Positions 18,283-28,223 of a stretch of 64,000 bases of DNA are shown piece by piece. Numbering within the stretch: position 1 is the stretch's first letter; the number at the start of each line of letters is the position of its first letter. The DNA is from Thermosipho atlanticus DSM 15807 (lineage in GTDB: Bacteria; Thermotogota; Thermotogae; Thermotogales; Fervidobacteriaceae): positions 62,001-126,000 of the forward strand of contig NZ_FQXN01000001.1 in NCBI RefSeq assembly GCF_900129985.1. Reading direction: 5' to 3'. Made by a program: the position numbers and the translations under genes. The notes below the pieces were generated by a model. That model saw only the letters and a program-made list of their open reading frames with translations. It had not been told where the DNA came from and searched no databases.

Positions 18283-18725
18283 TTTTCCACCCCCAAAAAT
18301 TTGGCGATAGCCCTGTGTTGTCCCTCATAACCAGTACATCTGCAAAGGTTACCGATAAGCTTTATTTTAACCTCATCCATTTTTTCAATTTTTGCTCTCT
18401 TAATATAAATTGTGTTTACTATTAATCCAGGACTACAAAAACCACATTGGTCAGCCCCTTCTTCAGCTAGAAGCTCTGCAAATTCTCTAGCTTCAGGAAG
18501 GCCTTCTACAGTGGTTATTTCATGGCCGTCGACTCTAGCTGCAAAAATTGAGCATGAAGGAACTGGTTTCCCATCCAATAAGATGGTGCAAATACCACAC
18601 ATTCCTGTATCGCAACCCCTTCTAACACTATGATATCCATACCTCCTAAGAACATCTAATAAAATTTCATCAGGTTCAATTTCCAATTCTTTTTTTTCGT
18701 TATTAATGACGACATTTATTTTCAT
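18279..18725 (-). CDS. 2Fe-2S subunit of molybdenum hydroxylase (copy 1)
   Basis: 148 residues. The plant-type cluster motif CDTGMCGICTILLDG..SC and the second cluster motif CGFCSPG...GNLCRCTGY supply eight cysteines for two 2Fe-2S centres that carry electrons from Mo to FAD. Co-translated with neighbours on both sides (start shared with the end of the FAD gene at 18725). A second 2Fe-2S subunit lies at 20342-20815, about the same size but different at the first cluster (CSEGECGAC). Confidence 0.93.
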   Translation of the reverse strand: MKINVVINNEKKELEIEPDEILLDVLRRYGYHSVRRGCDTGMCGICTILLDGKPVPSCSIFAARVDGHEITTVEGLPEAREFAELLAEEGADQCGFCSPGLIVNTIYIKRAKIEKMDEVKIKLIGNLCRCTGYEGQHRAIAKFLGVEK

Positions 18726-19510
18726 TACATCACCTCCAATAGGGCTCTTTTAACAAGAGCTACACAAACTTTTTTTCTAAATTCTTTTGATGCTTTTATG
18801 TCATCTGAGAAATCAATTTCTTCCGATACAATTTTTGCAGTTTCTTCGATGACTTTTTCATTCAATTCTTTTTTAGTTATATGTTCCATGGCATTGCGGG
18901 CTAGTACAGCTACTCCTGGCCTTGCTCCAACGGCTATTTTTATTTTTTCTCCCTTTGAAACAGCAACATTTAATATTGAGAAATCATATTCTGAATTTCT
19001 AATATACTGGAAAGAAACTTTAAGATTTTCTTTTTTTATTGCGATCTTTTCTAGAATATCTTTATGAACTTTTGTTTTCAAAAATTCTTCTAAAGGAAGT
19101 TTTCCCATTTTATACAAGTAGATATCTGTATTTAGTACGAGCAATGCAGTAATTAAATCAGAAAAACCGTATTTTGGATAAAGTGTTCCACCAATAGTTA
19201 TAATATTTCTCATTTGAAAACTCAATATTGTTTCGGCAACCTTTTTGAGAAATCCATCGAATAGTGTTGATAAAGCAGGGTTTTCTTCAAACGCTGATAT
19301 AGTTACCATACTTCCAATTTCAACAATACTCTCACTTTCTTTTACATAGTCCAAGCCAGCATCTATGAGATCAATTGCTAGGTCAATTTTTCTGTTTGAT
19401 AGTCTGAGAAATGCGGCTCCCCCTAATATCTCAGAATTTTTTGAATTAAGTAAGTTGTAGGCTTCTTCTAAAGTTTTAGGTTTTACATATTCTTTAAAGT
19501 GAAGCATCAC
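18725..19510 (-). CDS. FAD-binding subunit of molybdenum hydroxylase (copy 1)
   Basis: 261 residues, resembling the CoxM/XdhB FAD family. LGGAAFLRLSNRKIDLAIDL corresponds to the FAD pyrophosphate loop and MRNIITIGGTLYPKYG to the second FAD loop. It is smaller and more divergent than copy 2, with LGGAAFL where GGTDLL is usual. In this family the subunit passes electrons to NAD+ or another acceptor. Overlaps the next FAD gene by four bases. Confidence 0.85.
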   Translation of the reverse strand: MMLHFKEYVKPKTLEEAYNLLNSKNSEILGGAAFLRLSNRKIDLAIDLIDAGLDYVKESESIVEIGSMVTISAFEENPALSTLFDGFLKKVAETILSFQMRNIITIGGTLYPKYGFSDLITALLVLNTDIYLYKMGKLPLEEFLKTKVHKDILEKIAIKKENLKVSFQYIRNSEYDFSILNVAVSKGEKIKIAVGARPGVAVLARNAMEHITKKELNEKVIEETAKIVSEEIDFSDDIKASKEFRKKVCVALVKRALLEVM

Positions 19511-20349
19511 ATCACCACCTTTTTATATAAATTGTTGTATGCTTTTAAGATTAGATTATAGACAAGTGTTTTTCTGTATTCTTTTGTAGCTCTTACATCA
19601 GTTATAGGAGAAGCTATTTTTTGATAGCTACTAGCTAGGAATTTAAATAAGTCTTCATTAATTTCTTTTCCAATTACACTTTTTTCCAAATTTTCGTCTC
19701 TAAGAATGTAAGGGGCTACTGAGCCTAAAGCAATTCTAATATCCTCAATTTTTCCTTCCTTTTCTTTTAGTAACATTCCTACGCTAGCAATAGAAATTAT
19801 CATGGCATTTCTTCTTCCAACTTTTTCAAAATAATATTTATAGTTTTCTAAGATTTCTAATTCAATTCCATAAATGAATTCATCATCAGATAATTCAATT
19901 TTTCCGGGCCCTTTTATAAATTGATTTATTGGTATTTTTTTTGAAGTAGGTTCGATTAATATTTGAGCATTGAATAAATAGCTTGCAAGAACAAAATCTC
20001 CAGCTGGTGAAGCATTTCCAATATTGCCTACAGGCGTACCTCTATTTCTAATCATTGGAGAACCTATTGTTTTGATGATTTCTTCAAGAAGTAAATTTAT
20101 TTGATTTTGTTTCAAGAATTTTCGAAGTTCTGTGTAAGTGGTATTTAATGGGATGAATAATTTGTTTGCGTTAGTTTTTATTCCATCTGTTTCTAAATAT
20201 TTTGTATCAATTAATGTTTCGGTTTTAATTGTTCCAGCTCTAATTTTTACAAGTAAGTCTGTTCCTCCTGCGAAAAGATAACCATTTGTTTTTAATTTGA
20301 GTTCAGAAAGCTCATCAATATTAGTCGGTCTGAAATATTGCTTAATCAT
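19507..20349 (-). CDS. FAD-binding subunit of molybdenum hydroxylase (copy 2)
   Basis: 280 residues from the ATG at 20349, which has AGGAAGTG upstream and overlaps the 2Fe-2S gene by eight bases; an in-frame ATG further upstream (20406) would overlap it by 65. MIKQYFRPTNIDELSELK starts the fold, GGTDLLVKIRAG and RNRGTPVGNIGNASPAGD are the FAD-binding loops. Closer to canonical XdhB/CoxM than copy 1. Confidence 0.9.
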   Translation of the reverse strand: MIKQYFRPTNIDELSELKLKTNGYLFAGGTDLLVKIRAGTIKTETLIDTKYLETDGIKTNANKLFIPLNTTYTELRKFLKQNQINLLLEEIIKTIGSPMIRNRGTPVGNIGNASPAGDFVLASYLFNAQILIEPTSKKIPINQFIKGPGKIELSDDEFIYGIELEILENYKYYFEKVGRRNAMIISIASVGMLLKEKEGKIEDIRIALGSVAPYILRDENLEKSVIGKEINEDLFKFLASSYQKIASPITDVRATKEYRKTLVYNLILKAYNNLYKKVVM

Positions 20350-20815
20350 TGCTTTCACTTCCTTTATTAAGATACTTTTTAGCTGCCAATTTGACAGCCT
20401 CTTCAATCTTCACGTATCCCGTACATCGGCAAAGATTACCTTCAAGTGCTTCTTTTATTTGATTAACGGATGGGTTAAGTGTTTCGTTTAATAGAGCTTT
20501 GGTTGATATTATAAAGCCAGGAGTACAAAAACCACATTGAATTGCTCCAGCTTCAAGAAAAGCGTTTTGTATAATGTCATCTTCCAATCCTTCAACTGTT
20601 ATAACTTCTTTTCCGTCTAATTCAACTGCAAGCATGAGGCAGGAATGTACGTTCTTTCCATTTACTAAGATTGTACAAGCTCCACATTCACCTTCACTGC
20701 ATCCTTCTTTTACAGATAAAACATTGAGGTCATCTCTTAAAAAATCAATAGCTCTTTTATGAACCGGCACATCTTTTTCAACAATTTTCCCGTTTAATTT
20801 AAATTTGATTTTCAT
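20342..20815 (-). CDS. 2Fe-2S subunit of molybdenum hydroxylase (copy 2)
   Basis: 157 residues with CSEGECGACTILVNG..SC and CGFCTPG...GNLCRCTGY, ligands of two 2Fe-2S clusters. Paired with FAD copy 2 as a second electron-transfer unit. Its start overlaps the end of the threonine-synthase-like gene by four bases, so all six genes are translated as one chain. Confidence 0.93.
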   Translation of the reverse strand: MKIKFKLNGKIVEKDVPVHKRAIDFLRDDLNVLSVKEGCSEGECGACTILVNGKNVHSCLMLAVELDGKEVITVEGLEDDIIQNAFLEAGAIQCGFCTPGFIISTKALLNETLNPSVNQIKEALEGNLCRCTGYVKIEEAVKLAAKKYLNKGSESND

Positions 20816-22023
20816 ACTTTCACCTCTTTTATGAACTTTAGAACTTCTTCAATATCTGGTTTCACTTTTTTAGTTTTTATAAGTTTTTCAACAGATTTAA
20901 TATCTTTAAGCCCATTTCCTGTAACAAAAATACAGGCGCTTTCATCTTTTCTTATTAAGCCAAGTTTAATAGCTTTTTTTAAACCTGCATAAGATGCTGC
21001 ACCAGCTGGTTCTCCGAAAATACCGGTTAATTTGGCCATTTCGGATATTGCTTCTAAAATTTCAGCATCTGAGACTCTTAAAAAAGTACCATTGCTTTTT
21101 TCGACATATTTGCAAGCTTTTATAACATCTCTTGGTTTTCCAACTGAAATGCTGTCAGCTATAGTTTTTGATTCTATATCAACGGGTTTATACGGTTTCC
21201 CTTTTTCAAATGTTTTTACAATAGCATCGGCATTTTCTGCTTGTATTCCAATGATTCTAGGAATTTCATTAATTAAACCTAATTTGTAAAAGTCGTAAAA
21301 ACCTTTATATAACGAACTAATTACTGTTCCATCTCCTACGCCGACTAATACAACATCAGGTGTAACATAGTTGTTTTGTACGATTACTTCCAGTGCTCCT
21401 GTTTTTTTCCCTTCAAGTAAATAGGGATTGATAGCTGAATTTCTTGAATACCATTTTAATCTTTTCCCTACTTCCATTGAAATATCGAATGCCTCGTCAT
21501 AACTCCCATCAATTTGTATTACGTTAGCTCCATATACATAAAGTTGAGCTATTTTAGCAATTGGAGCGCTTGCAGGAACAAAAATGAAAGTATTTAGTTT
21601 TGTTGAGGCTGATAAACCTGCTAGAGAGCTTGCAGCGTTACCTGTTGAGGCGCAATAAATTGTTTCATAGTTGTATTCGTACGCTTTTGAAATAGCTATA
21701 GCAGTTGCTCTATCTTTATAAGATGCAGTTGGATTAGTTCCATCATATTTAACTAAAAGTTCTTTTATTCCCAAAACATTTTTAAATTTGTATAAAGGAG
21801 TTCCTCCAACCTTTAAATGGGTTACGTAATTTTTAATGGGAAGTATTTTGACAAATTGGGAAATATCACCTTCAGGATCAAAATCGTTCTTATGAATGTT
21901 GATTTTTTCATAATCATAAATAACTTCGAGTGTTCCCATTCGTTCTCCACACTTGGGACAGGTATATAAATTTGGTGAAGGTTCATAAATTTTTTCACAA
22001 GAAATACATCTGAGTTTATACAT
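20812..22023 (-). CDS. Threonine synthase-like PLP enzyme (fold type II)
   Basis: 403 residues. A zinc ribbon at the N-terminus (Cys6, Cys9, Cys22, Cys25), PLP Lys103 in NPTASYKDRA, and CASTGNAASSLAGLSA for the phosphate of the substrate or cofactor. These are features of threonine synthase ThrC, which turns phosphohomoserine into threonine. However, the gene is fused translationally to a molybdenum hydroxylase operon and no hom or thrB is near, so a related lyase activity, such as on diaminopropionate, is possible. First gene of the operon. Confidence 0.85.
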   Translation of the reverse strand: MYKLRCISCEKIYEPSPNLYTCPKCGERMGTLEVIYDYEKINIHKNDFDPEGDISQFVKILPIKNYVTHLKVGGTPLYKFKNVLGIKELLVKYDGTNPTASYKDRATAIAISKAYEYNYETIYCASTGNAASSLAGLSASTKLNTFIFVPASAPIAKIAQLYVYGANVIQIDGSYDEAFDISMEVGKRLKWYSRNSAINPYLLEGKKTGALEVIVQNNYVTPDVVLVGVGDGTVISSLYKGFYDFYKLGLINEIPRIIGIQAENADAIVKTFEKGKPYKPVDIESKTIADSISVGKPRDVIKACKYVEKSNGTFLRVSDAEILEAISEMAKLTGIFGEPAGAASYAGLKKAIKLGLIRKDESACIFVTGNGLKDIKSVEKLIKTKKVKPDIEEVLKFIKEVKV

Positions 22024-22046
22024 TTTATCCCTCCTAATTTGCTAAA

Positions 22047-22052
22047 ATTATA
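22047..22052 (-). promoter_or_regulatory. Likely -10 element of the hydroxylase operon
   Basis: Minus-strand TATAAT about 24 bases before the start of the PLP enzyme gene, followed by AGGAGGG. The -35 region (TTTCTG) is weak. Confidence 0.4.
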
Positions 22053-22175
22053 CTTTTAGTAAAAAATTACAGAAAATGTAGTAATTTTACGAAAAAAAAA
22101 CAAAATCACTATTTTTTGAAGATAAATCAAGATAATGAGGTTACAAAAAGAATAAAGTAATCTGAATGGAAAATG

Positions 22176-22184
22176 TGGTATACT
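22176..22184 (+). promoter_or_regulatory. Extended -10 promoter for the HD-thrS unit
   Basis: TGGTATACT, 22 bases before the ATG at 22207, with ACGGAGGTG in between. No clear -35. Confidence 0.5.
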
Positions 22185-22206
22185 ATTTTTAACGGAGGTG
22201 GGTAGG

Positions 22207-22752
22207 ATGCTGACAAGAACGGAAGCCTACAATTTGTTAAAAAAGCATGTTAAAACAAAAAATTTAATTAAACATTGTCTTGCTACAGAAGCTGTTATGA
22301 GAAAAATAGCTGAGTATTTTGGCGAAAACCAAGAAGTTTGGGGTTTGGCCGGATTGTTACACGACTTAGATTATGAGTACACGAAAAATACACCCGAAGA
22401 GCACGGTTTAAAAACTGTAGAAATATTAGGGGATTCAGTTACTGAAGAAATCAAAAATGCTATATTAGCACATTGTGGAAAAAAGGAAAGAGAAAGTTTA
22501 ATTGAAAAAGTGATATATGCAGCTGATCCAACAACTGGTTTTATAGTTGCAGGTGCATTAATAAAACCTGAAAAAAAGCTATCAGCTATAAATGTAAATT
22601 TTTTACTGAATAGGTTTAAGGAAAAATCCTTTGCAAAAGGTGCAAGCAGGGAACAAATGAAATCTTGTGAGGAATTTGGTTTGACATTAGATAAATTTTA
22701 TGAACTTTCTTTGGAAGCAATGAAAGAAATTTCGGAGGATCTTGGTTTATGA
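22207..22752 (+). CDS. HDIG-domain protein
   Basis: 181 residues from the ATG at 22207; a GTG nine bases earlier lies inside the ribosome site. His23, HD at 52-53 (GLLHDLDYEYT) and AHCGKKER match the small HDIG family of predicted metal-dependent phosphohydrolases. The HAD-like tail is absent. Substrate unknown; nucleotide or second-messenger breakdown is possible. Followed by a membrane protein with a four-base overlap. Confidence 0.85.
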   Translation: MLTRTEAYNLLKKHVKTKNLIKHCLATEAVMRKIAEYFGENQEVWGLAGLLHDLDYEYTKNTPEEHGLKTVEILGDSVTEEIKNAILAHCGKKERESLIEKVIYAADPTTGFIVAGALIKPEKKLSAINVNFLLNRFKEKSFAKGASREQMKSCEEFGLTLDKFYELSLEAMKEISEDLGL

Positions 22753-23153
22753 TTTTCAGATGGTTTTTATGGTTATTTCCCTTAGTTTTGATTTCTTTTG
22801 ATAGAGCTTTTTTGGATTATTTAGTGCTTATACCTTTAATATTTTACTTTGAATCAGTGAATAAATTTGGGTTTGGAAAAGCTTTAAGATATGTTATTTA
22901 TCTTTCTTTTTATGTTATAGTAATTTATGGAGAATATAATTTGCTATTTGCAATGTTGATATTTTTGATTGTATTAATTGACTCAATGAGAGAATTGTGG
23001 TTAAAAATATGGGTAGTACCTTTGATTGAGAGTGGTTTATTTTTACTACCACTAATTTTTGAAGGATATGATTATTCATATTTTTTCTCGATGATAATCT
23101 CATTTGTTGTTTTCTTGATATTGTATAGAAAGAAAATTATTCTTTATAAATAA
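22749..23153 (+). CDS. Small membrane protein of unknown function
   Basis: 134 residues, nearly all hydrophobic, with about four to five predicted membrane spans ([50 protein letters not shown]). No motif I recognise. ATG start overlaps the stop of the HD gene and it is followed by thrS 16 bases later. Confidence 0.72.
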   Translation: MIFRWFLWLFPLVLISFDRAFLDYLVLIPLIFYFESVNKFGFGKALRYVIYLSFYVIVIYGEYNLLFAMLIFLIVLIDSMRELWLKIWVVPLIESGLFLLPLIFEGYDYSYFFSMIISFVVFLILYRKKIILYK

Positions 23154-23169
23154 ACTTGGAGGTGTATTT

Positions 23170-25080
23170 ATGAAAATTATTCTACCTGATGGACATCAGA
23201 AAGAATATGAAAATTCTGTTACTCCTGGTCAGATTGCAAAGGAAATTAGTGAAGGATTATATAGAACAGCAGTAGGAGCATTAGTAAATGAGCAATTGTG
23301 GGATCTTGAAAGACCAATAGATTTTGATTGTACTTTGAAAATTATCACAAAGAAAGATAAAGAAGCGCCAGAATTTTATCGACATACTATGGCGCATATC
23401 ATGGCTCAAGCAGTTGTAAGAATATACGGGGAAAATAATGTAAGATTAGGTATTGGGCCAACTATAGAAAATGGTTTCTATTATGATTTTGAAATTTTGG
23501 ATGGTACAATCACTGAAGAAGATTTAAAAAGAATAGAAAAGGAAATGAAAAATATTATAAAAGAGAATTTGAAGATTGAAAGATTTGAATTAAATAAAGA
23601 AGAGGCATTGAAGTTAATGAAGGCAAAGGGACAGATTTATAAAATGGAGTTAATAGAAGAAATACAAGATGACAAAGTAAGTTTCTATAAACAAGGAGAA
23701 TTTATAGATCTTTGCAGAGGACCTCACTTGCCAAGAACAGGGTTAATTAAGCATTTTAAATTATTGTCTGTATCCGGGGCGTATTGGAGAGGGAGCGAAA
23801 AAAATCCAATGCTTCAGAGAATATATGGTACGGCTTTTGCAAATAAGGAAGAGTTGGAGAACTATTTAAGGATGCTCGAGGAGGCTAAAAAAAGAGATCA
23901 TAGAAAATTAGGTCCAAAACTTGGGTTGTTTTTTATTAATACAGAAGTTGCAGCTGGTATGCCAATATTTCTTCCAAAAGGAACTATTGTATTAAACGAA
24001 CTTGTAAACTTTTCAAAAGAACTTCACAAAAAATATGGCTTTTTAGAAGTTGCAACTCCTCTTGTTATGAATGTTAAATTGTGGCATCAAAGTGGTCATT
24101 GGGAACATTATAAAGATAACATGTATTTTACTGAAAAAGAAGATGTGGAATATGCAATTAAACCTATGAATTGTCCCGGTCATATATTAATTTATAAGAA
24201 CGACGTAGTGTCATATAGAGACTTACCAATCAGATTGTTTGAGTTTGGAAAAGTTCATAGGTATGAGAGGAGTGGAGTTTTACATGGTCTTTTGCGTGTA
24301 AGAGCTTTTACACAAGATGATTCTCACATTTTTTGTCGAAAAGATCAGATAGAGCAAGAAATAACATCTTTGGTAAAACTAATAGACGAACTTTATAAGC
24401 CGTTCGGTTTTTCGTATAAAGCAACTCTTAGCACTATGCCAGAAGATCATATGGGAGATGAAGAAGTTTGGGATATAGCAACAAATGCTTTAAAAAATGT
24501 TTTGGAGAAAATTAATTTAGATTTTGAAATTGCAGAAGGTGAAGGAGCATTTTATGGTCCAAAAATTGATTTTCAGGTGAAAGATTCTCTTGGTAGAGAA
24601 TGGCAATGTGCAACAATTCAACTTGATTTTCAAATGCCGGAAAGGTTTAATTTAACTTATATTGACAGTAATGGTAAAGAAGTACGGCCTGTTTTAATTC
24701 ATGCCGCAAAATATGGTTCTTTAGAAAGATTTTTTGGGATTTTAATAGAACATTATGCAGGAGCATTTCCACTATGGATTTCTCCAGTTCAAGTTATTAT
24801 TTTGCCTGTTTCAGATAAATATACGGAATATTCAAAAAAATTAGTTGAAGAGTTGAAAGGTAATGAAATAAGAGTACAATTGGATTCCAGAAATGAAACT
24901 CTTGGATACAGAATAAGAGATGCTCAAATGAATAAAATACCATATATGATCATAGTAGGCGAAAAAGAACAGCGAGAAAATACTATAAGCGTTCGAGATA
25001 GAAATGGTAAGGAAATTAAAGATTTAAAAGTAGAAAAATTTTTGGAAATTTTGAAGAATGAAATTTTGAAAAAAGGATAA
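23170..25080 (+). CDS. thrS: Threonyl-tRNA synthetase
   Basis: 636 residues, full length. TGS domain (1-60), editing domain with [15 protein letters not shown] (HxxxH) and the zinc motif part DLCRGPHLP, class II core with [26 protein letters not shown] and [13 protein letters not shown], and an anticodon-binding domain at the end ([13 protein letters not shown]). It charges tRNA-Thr. Good GGAGGTG ribosome site. I see no T-box or leader structure upstream. Confidence 0.98.
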   Translation: MKIILPDGHQKEYENSVTPGQIAKEISEGLYRTAVGALVNEQLWDLERPIDFDCTLKIITKKDKEAPEFYRHTMAHIMAQAVVRIYGENNVRLGIGPTIENGFYYDFEILDGTITEEDLKRIEKEMKNIIKENLKIERFELNKEEALKLMKAKGQIYKMELIEEIQDDKVSFYKQGEFIDLCRGPHLPRTGLIKHFKLLSVSGAYWRGSEKNPMLQRIYGTAFANKEELENYLRMLEEAKKRDHRKLGPKLGLFFINTEVAAGMPIFLPKGTIVLNELVNFSKELHKKYGFLEVATPLVMNVKLWHQSGHWEHYKDNMYFTEKEDVEYAIKPMNCPGHILIYKNDVVSYRDLPIRLFEFGKVHRYERSGVLHGLLRVRAFTQDDSHIFCRKDQIEQEITSLVKLIDELYKPFGFSYKATLSTMPEDHMGDEEVWDIATNALKNVLEKINLDFEIAEGEGAFYGPKIDFQVKDSLGREWQCATIQLDFQMPERFNLTYIDSNGKEVRPVLIHAAKYGSLERFFGILIEHYAGAFPLWISPVQVIILPVSDKYTEYSKKLVEELKGNEIRVQLDSRNETLGYRIRDAQMNKIPYMIIVGEKEQRENTISVRDRNGKEIKDLKVEKFLEILKNEILKKG

Positions 25081-25083
25081 ATT

Positions 25084-25101
25084 AAAGGGGGTGATATAAT
25101 C
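25084..25101 (+). promoter_or_regulatory. Ribosome site pointing to an ATC start codon
   Basis: AAAGGGGGTGA (25084-25094) lies five bases before ATC at 25099. No ATG, GTG or TTG is in frame at working distance; the next possible start, TTG at 25120, has no ribosome site and would cut the first seven residues. Confidence 0.55.
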
Positions 25102-25548
25102 AACCCAACAATTTTTTGGTTGGTTTTAGGTATTGTGTTAATGGTATTGGAGATAATTACTCCAACATTCTTTATTTTCTGGTTTGGAATTGGTGGAATA
25201 GCTGCTTCTATTACGGCCTATTTTGTAGGGAATACTATTTGGGAGCTAACTACATTTATAATTGTTTCAGGTATTCTAGTAGTCTTAACAAGGCCATTAG
25301 TTAATAAGATGAGTGGTGAACAACCAAGAAAGATTAATATTGATGAAATTATTGGAAAAAGAGCTTTGGTCATAGAAGAAATAGACAATAAAGCAGGGAA
25401 AGGTGTTGTAAAAGTAAATGGTGATACTTGGCGTGCGTATTCTCAAAAGGATGATATAAAGATTAAGAAAGGTGAACATGTAAAAGTATTGCAAGTAGAA
25501 GGAGCGCATTTAATTGTAGAACGTGAAGAAGAAGAAAAAGAAAGTTAG
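25099..25548 (+). CDS. NfeD-family membrane protein, apparently with ATC start
   Basis: About 149 residues. Read from ATC at 25099 the protein begins (M)[21 protein letters not shown], which matches the typical NfeD N-terminus, with three membrane spans up to about residue 75 and a C-terminal OB-fold ([21 protein letters not shown]). NfeD proteins partner SPFH/stomatin proteins in membrane microdomains, and one follows at once. The start choice is unusual; TTG at 25120 is the fallback and gives 142 residues. Confidence 0.82.
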   Translation: MNPTIFWLVLGIVLMVLEIITPTFFIFWFGIGGIAASITAYFVGNTIWELTTFIIVSGILVVLTRPLVNKMSGEQPRKINIDEIIGKRALVIEEIDNKAGKGVVKVNGDTWRAYSQKDDIKIKKGEHVKVLQVEGAHLIVEREEEEKES

Positions 25549-25558
25549 GAGGGGAAAT

Positions 25559-26476
25559 ATGTATATATTGTTTTTGATAATAATTTTGTTCCTGCTTATT
25601 TTAGCAGCTTCAGGGATAAGAATTGTTAGGCCATATGAAAGAGGGCTTGTTGAAAGATTAGGGAAATTTAGGAAAGAAGTAAAAGCAGGAATTCATTTTA
25701 TTGTTCCATTTTTTGATAGAATGCAGAAAGTTGATTTAAGAGAACATGTTATAGATGTTCCACCTCAAGAAGTTATTACCAAAGATAATGTTGTTGTAAC
25801 TGTAGATGCGGTTATTTATTATGAAATTACTGACGCATATAAAGCTATTTATAACGTTAGTAGTTTTGAATTTGCAACAGTAAAACTTGCTCAAACAAAT
25901 TTGAGAAATGTTATTGGTGAACTTGAATTAGATCAAACACTTACATCTAGAGAAAGAATTAATGCTAAACTTAGAACAGTGTTAGATGAAGCGACAGATA
26001 AGTGGGGGATTAGAATTACTCGTGTTGAAATTAAAAAGATAGATCCACCAAAAGATATTATGGAAGCCATGAGTAAACAGATGAAGGCAGAAAGAACAAA
26101 AAGAGCTGCAATTCTCGAAGCAGAGGGTATTAGACAATCTGAAATATTAAAAGCTGAAGGGCAAAAGCAAGCAGCAATTTTAAAAGCTGAAGGTGAGGCA
26201 GAAGCAATTAAGAAAGTTGCTGAGGCAAATAAATTTAAACTTATAACAGAAGCGCAAGGACAAGGTGAAGCAATTATGGTAGTATTTAAATCAATTCATG
26301 AAGGCAATCCTACGAATGATTTACTTGCTGTAAGATATCTTGAAACTCTCAAGGAAGTTGCTAATGGAACTGCGACGAAGATTTTCTTACCGATGGAAGT
26401 TTCAGGTATTTTGGGTAGCATAGGTGCCATTGGAGAATTGTTTAAAAAAGACGGCGGTGAAAATAAAGATGGTTAA
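25559..26476 (+). CDS. SPFH/Band-7 (stomatin-like) membrane protein
   Basis: 305 residues from the ATG at 25559 with AGGAGGGG before it. One N-terminal membrane span ([15 protein letters not shown]), an SPFH domain ([34 protein letters not shown]) and a long Ala/Glu/Lys-rich coiled coil ([15 protein letters not shown]), as in paraslipin. Probably forms membrane oligomers with NfeD. The operon order NfeD-stomatin is the standard one. Confidence 0.93.
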   Translation: MYILFLIIILFLLILAASGIRIVRPYERGLVERLGKFRKEVKAGIHFIVPFFDRMQKVDLREHVIDVPPQEVITKDNVVVTVDAVIYYEITDAYKAIYNVSSFEFATVKLAQTNLRNVIGELELDQTLTSRERINAKLRTVLDEATDKWGIRITRVEIKKIDPPKDIMEAMSKQMKAERTKRAAILEAEGIRQSEILKAEGQKQAAILKAEGEAEAIKKVAEANKFKLITEAQGQGEAIMVVFKSIHEGNPTNDLLAVRYLETLKEVANGTATKIFLPMEVSGILGSIGAIGELFKKDGGENKDG

Positions 26477-26948
26477 AGTTTTACTGGTCATAAGTTTATC
26501 AGGAGCCTTAGGGCTCCTGGTTTCAATTATTTTTGCATTTTTAATAGTCTTATCTAATTCGTTTTTCAGGTATGGTACTTTCAGATTTTTTAATGAGATG
26601 GTTGTACTTAGTTTAGGAATTTTCGGTTGGTATTATGTGAAATCAAATGTAATAAATTTTATATTTTTAATAGTTTTGTCAACTTTGTATCATTTATATA
26701 GAATAATAAGGGATATTTATTCCATTGATGCACGTTTTAGAACTTTAGTTTTGGCACTTGGAAATGATAGATTCGAATATGCTAGTTTTTCATTAAAAAG
26801 AGTGCGTAGAAGAATTTTTGGTACATTTTTCAAGTATTTAGTAATATTAATTGCTTCATATTCCATTTCTCAGTCCTTGCATCCTTTAATAGTTGGTGGT
26901 ATATCTTTATTTGTTGGAGTAGTACTAATTGCTTTAAGATTGGACTGA
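26469..26948 (+). CDS. Membrane protein of unknown function
   Basis: 160 residues from the ATG at 26469 (GGCGGTGAA upstream; overlaps the stomatin stop by eight bases). Four hydrophobic stretches ([62 protein letters not shown]). No family recognised. Probably part of the NfeD-stomatin unit by coupling. Confidence 0.68.
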   Translation: MVKVLLVISLSGALGLLVSIIFAFLIVLSNSFFRYGTFRFFNEMVVLSLGIFGWYYVKSNVINFIFLIVLSTLYHLYRIIRDIYSIDARFRTLVLALGNDRFEYASFSLKRVRRRIFGTFFKYLVILIASYSISQSLHPLIVGGISLFVGVVLIALRLD

Positions 26949-26962
26949 GAAAGGGGATTTAA

Positions 26963-28099
26963 GTGTTTAAGAAAAAGATAAGCTTTGAAGCCATTGCATT
27001 TATCGCAGTATTAGTTTTAGTATTTGTTGGGATAGAAACAACAATGGGTACAGCAAATTTCTTTAAGACACTCATGTTAACTGCTCATGATTTATTGATT
27101 AACACAGTTTTTTTTATAATGGCTGTTGCAGTTCTTACCGGTGCTTTTTCTTCGTTATTGTTTGAATTTGGAGTAGCTGATCTAATTGATTTCTTTTTGA
27201 AACCCTTAATTAAACCTCTCTTTAACCTTCCAGGTGTAGCGGTTATGGGTATAATTTCTACTTACTTTTCTGATAATCCTGCCATAATTGCTCTTGCCAA
27301 AGATAAAAGATTTATGAATAATTTTGAAAAGTGGCAAGAACCGTTGTTATGTAATCTTGGCACATCTTTTGGAATGGGTTTGATAGTATCTACTTTTATG
27401 ATTGCTCAGGGAAATAAAATGAATGTAAATCTTGTTCCAGCTGTGATTATTGGGAATATCTCAGCGTTTTTAGGAAGTATAGTTAGTGTGAGGATGTTTT
27501 CATTTTTTACAAGAAGGAAATTTGGGAGTGTTAAAAAAGAAGAAATGCTTATTCCGGAAAATTACTATAGAAAAACTCGACCAGGTAGTTTTATGGAGAG
27601 ATTTTTAGAAGCATTGTTAGATGGTGGAAAAAGTGGAGTGGAAATAGGGATTGGTATTATTCCTGGTGTGCTTGTTATTAGTACTTTTGTAATGATGATT
27701 ACTTTTGGGCCGAAAGATCCTACAAAGGGTTATCAAGGGCTTGCCTACGAAGGTATTCCACTGTTGCCAATGATAGGTGAAAAAATATTTGTTTTAATAA
27801 AGACTTTGTTTGGATTTAGCAATCCCGAATTGATTGCATTTCCATTAACATCTTTAGGTTCAACTGGGGCTGCTCTAGCCTTGATTCCAAAATTTATTGA
27901 TTTAAAGATTATAAGTCCCAATGATATAGCAGTTTTTACTGCAATAGGTATGACATGGAGTGGATATTTGAGTACACATGTAGCAATGATGGATGAACTT
28001 GGATATAGATATTTAACTGGAAAAGCAATTATGGCCCATACTTTTGGTGGTTTGTCTGCCGGTGTTATTGCTCACCTTATGTATTTAATGGTTTTTTAA
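26963..28099 (+). CDS. Nucleoside-recognition (GATE) domain membrane transporter
   Basis: 378 residues with about nine to ten membrane spans, GTG start. The pattern TYFSDNPAIIALAKDKRFMNNF and the C-terminal LTSLGSTGAALALIPKF..THVAMMDELGYRYLTGKAI fit the CD0519/CD1768 family of GATE-domain proteins, related to nucleoside permeases and spore-maturation proteins. Substrate unknown. Ends the thrS-NfeD run; no clear terminator follows, only a pyrimidine-rich stretch. Confidence 0.82.
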   Translation: MFKKKISFEAIAFIAVLVLVFVGIETTMGTANFFKTLMLTAHDLLINTVFFIMAVAVLTGAFSSLLFEFGVADLIDFFLKPLIKPLFNLPGVAVMGIISTYFSDNPAIIALAKDKRFMNNFEKWQEPLLCNLGTSFGMGLIVSTFMIAQGNKMNVNLVPAVIIGNISAFLGSIVSVRMFSFFTRRKFGSVKKEEMLIPENYYRKTRPGSFMERFLEALLDGGKSGVEIGIGIIPGVLVISTFVMMITFGPKDPTKGYQGLAYEGIPLLPMIGEKIFVLIKTLFGFSNPELIAFPLTSLGSTGAALALIPKFIDLKIISPNDIAVFTAIGMTWSGYLSTHVAMMDELGYRYLTGKAIMAHTFGGLSAGVIAHLMYLMVF

Positions 28100-28223
28100 T
28101 TCCCCTCCCCTTTTTATTTAAATTGTAACATCTTGTATCATAAAATTAAACTCATAGATATTTTATTGTTTCATAATTTAGTTTATTATTAACTTGACTT
28201 TTGAAATGAAGGGAGTGGGGCAA

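Noticed and set aside
23150-23170. Possible T-box or leader upstream of thrS
   Set aside because: Only 16 bases separate thrS from the membrane protein gene, too short for a T-box, and I see no such elements upstream.
26424-26468. Upstream extension of the membrane protein gene after the stomatin
   Set aside because: The extended reading lies out of frame inside the stomatin gene and lacks a ribosome site; the ATG at 26469 has one.
28100-28223. Terminator after the GATE-domain transporter
   Set aside because: Only a pyrimidine-rich stretch; no convincing stem.
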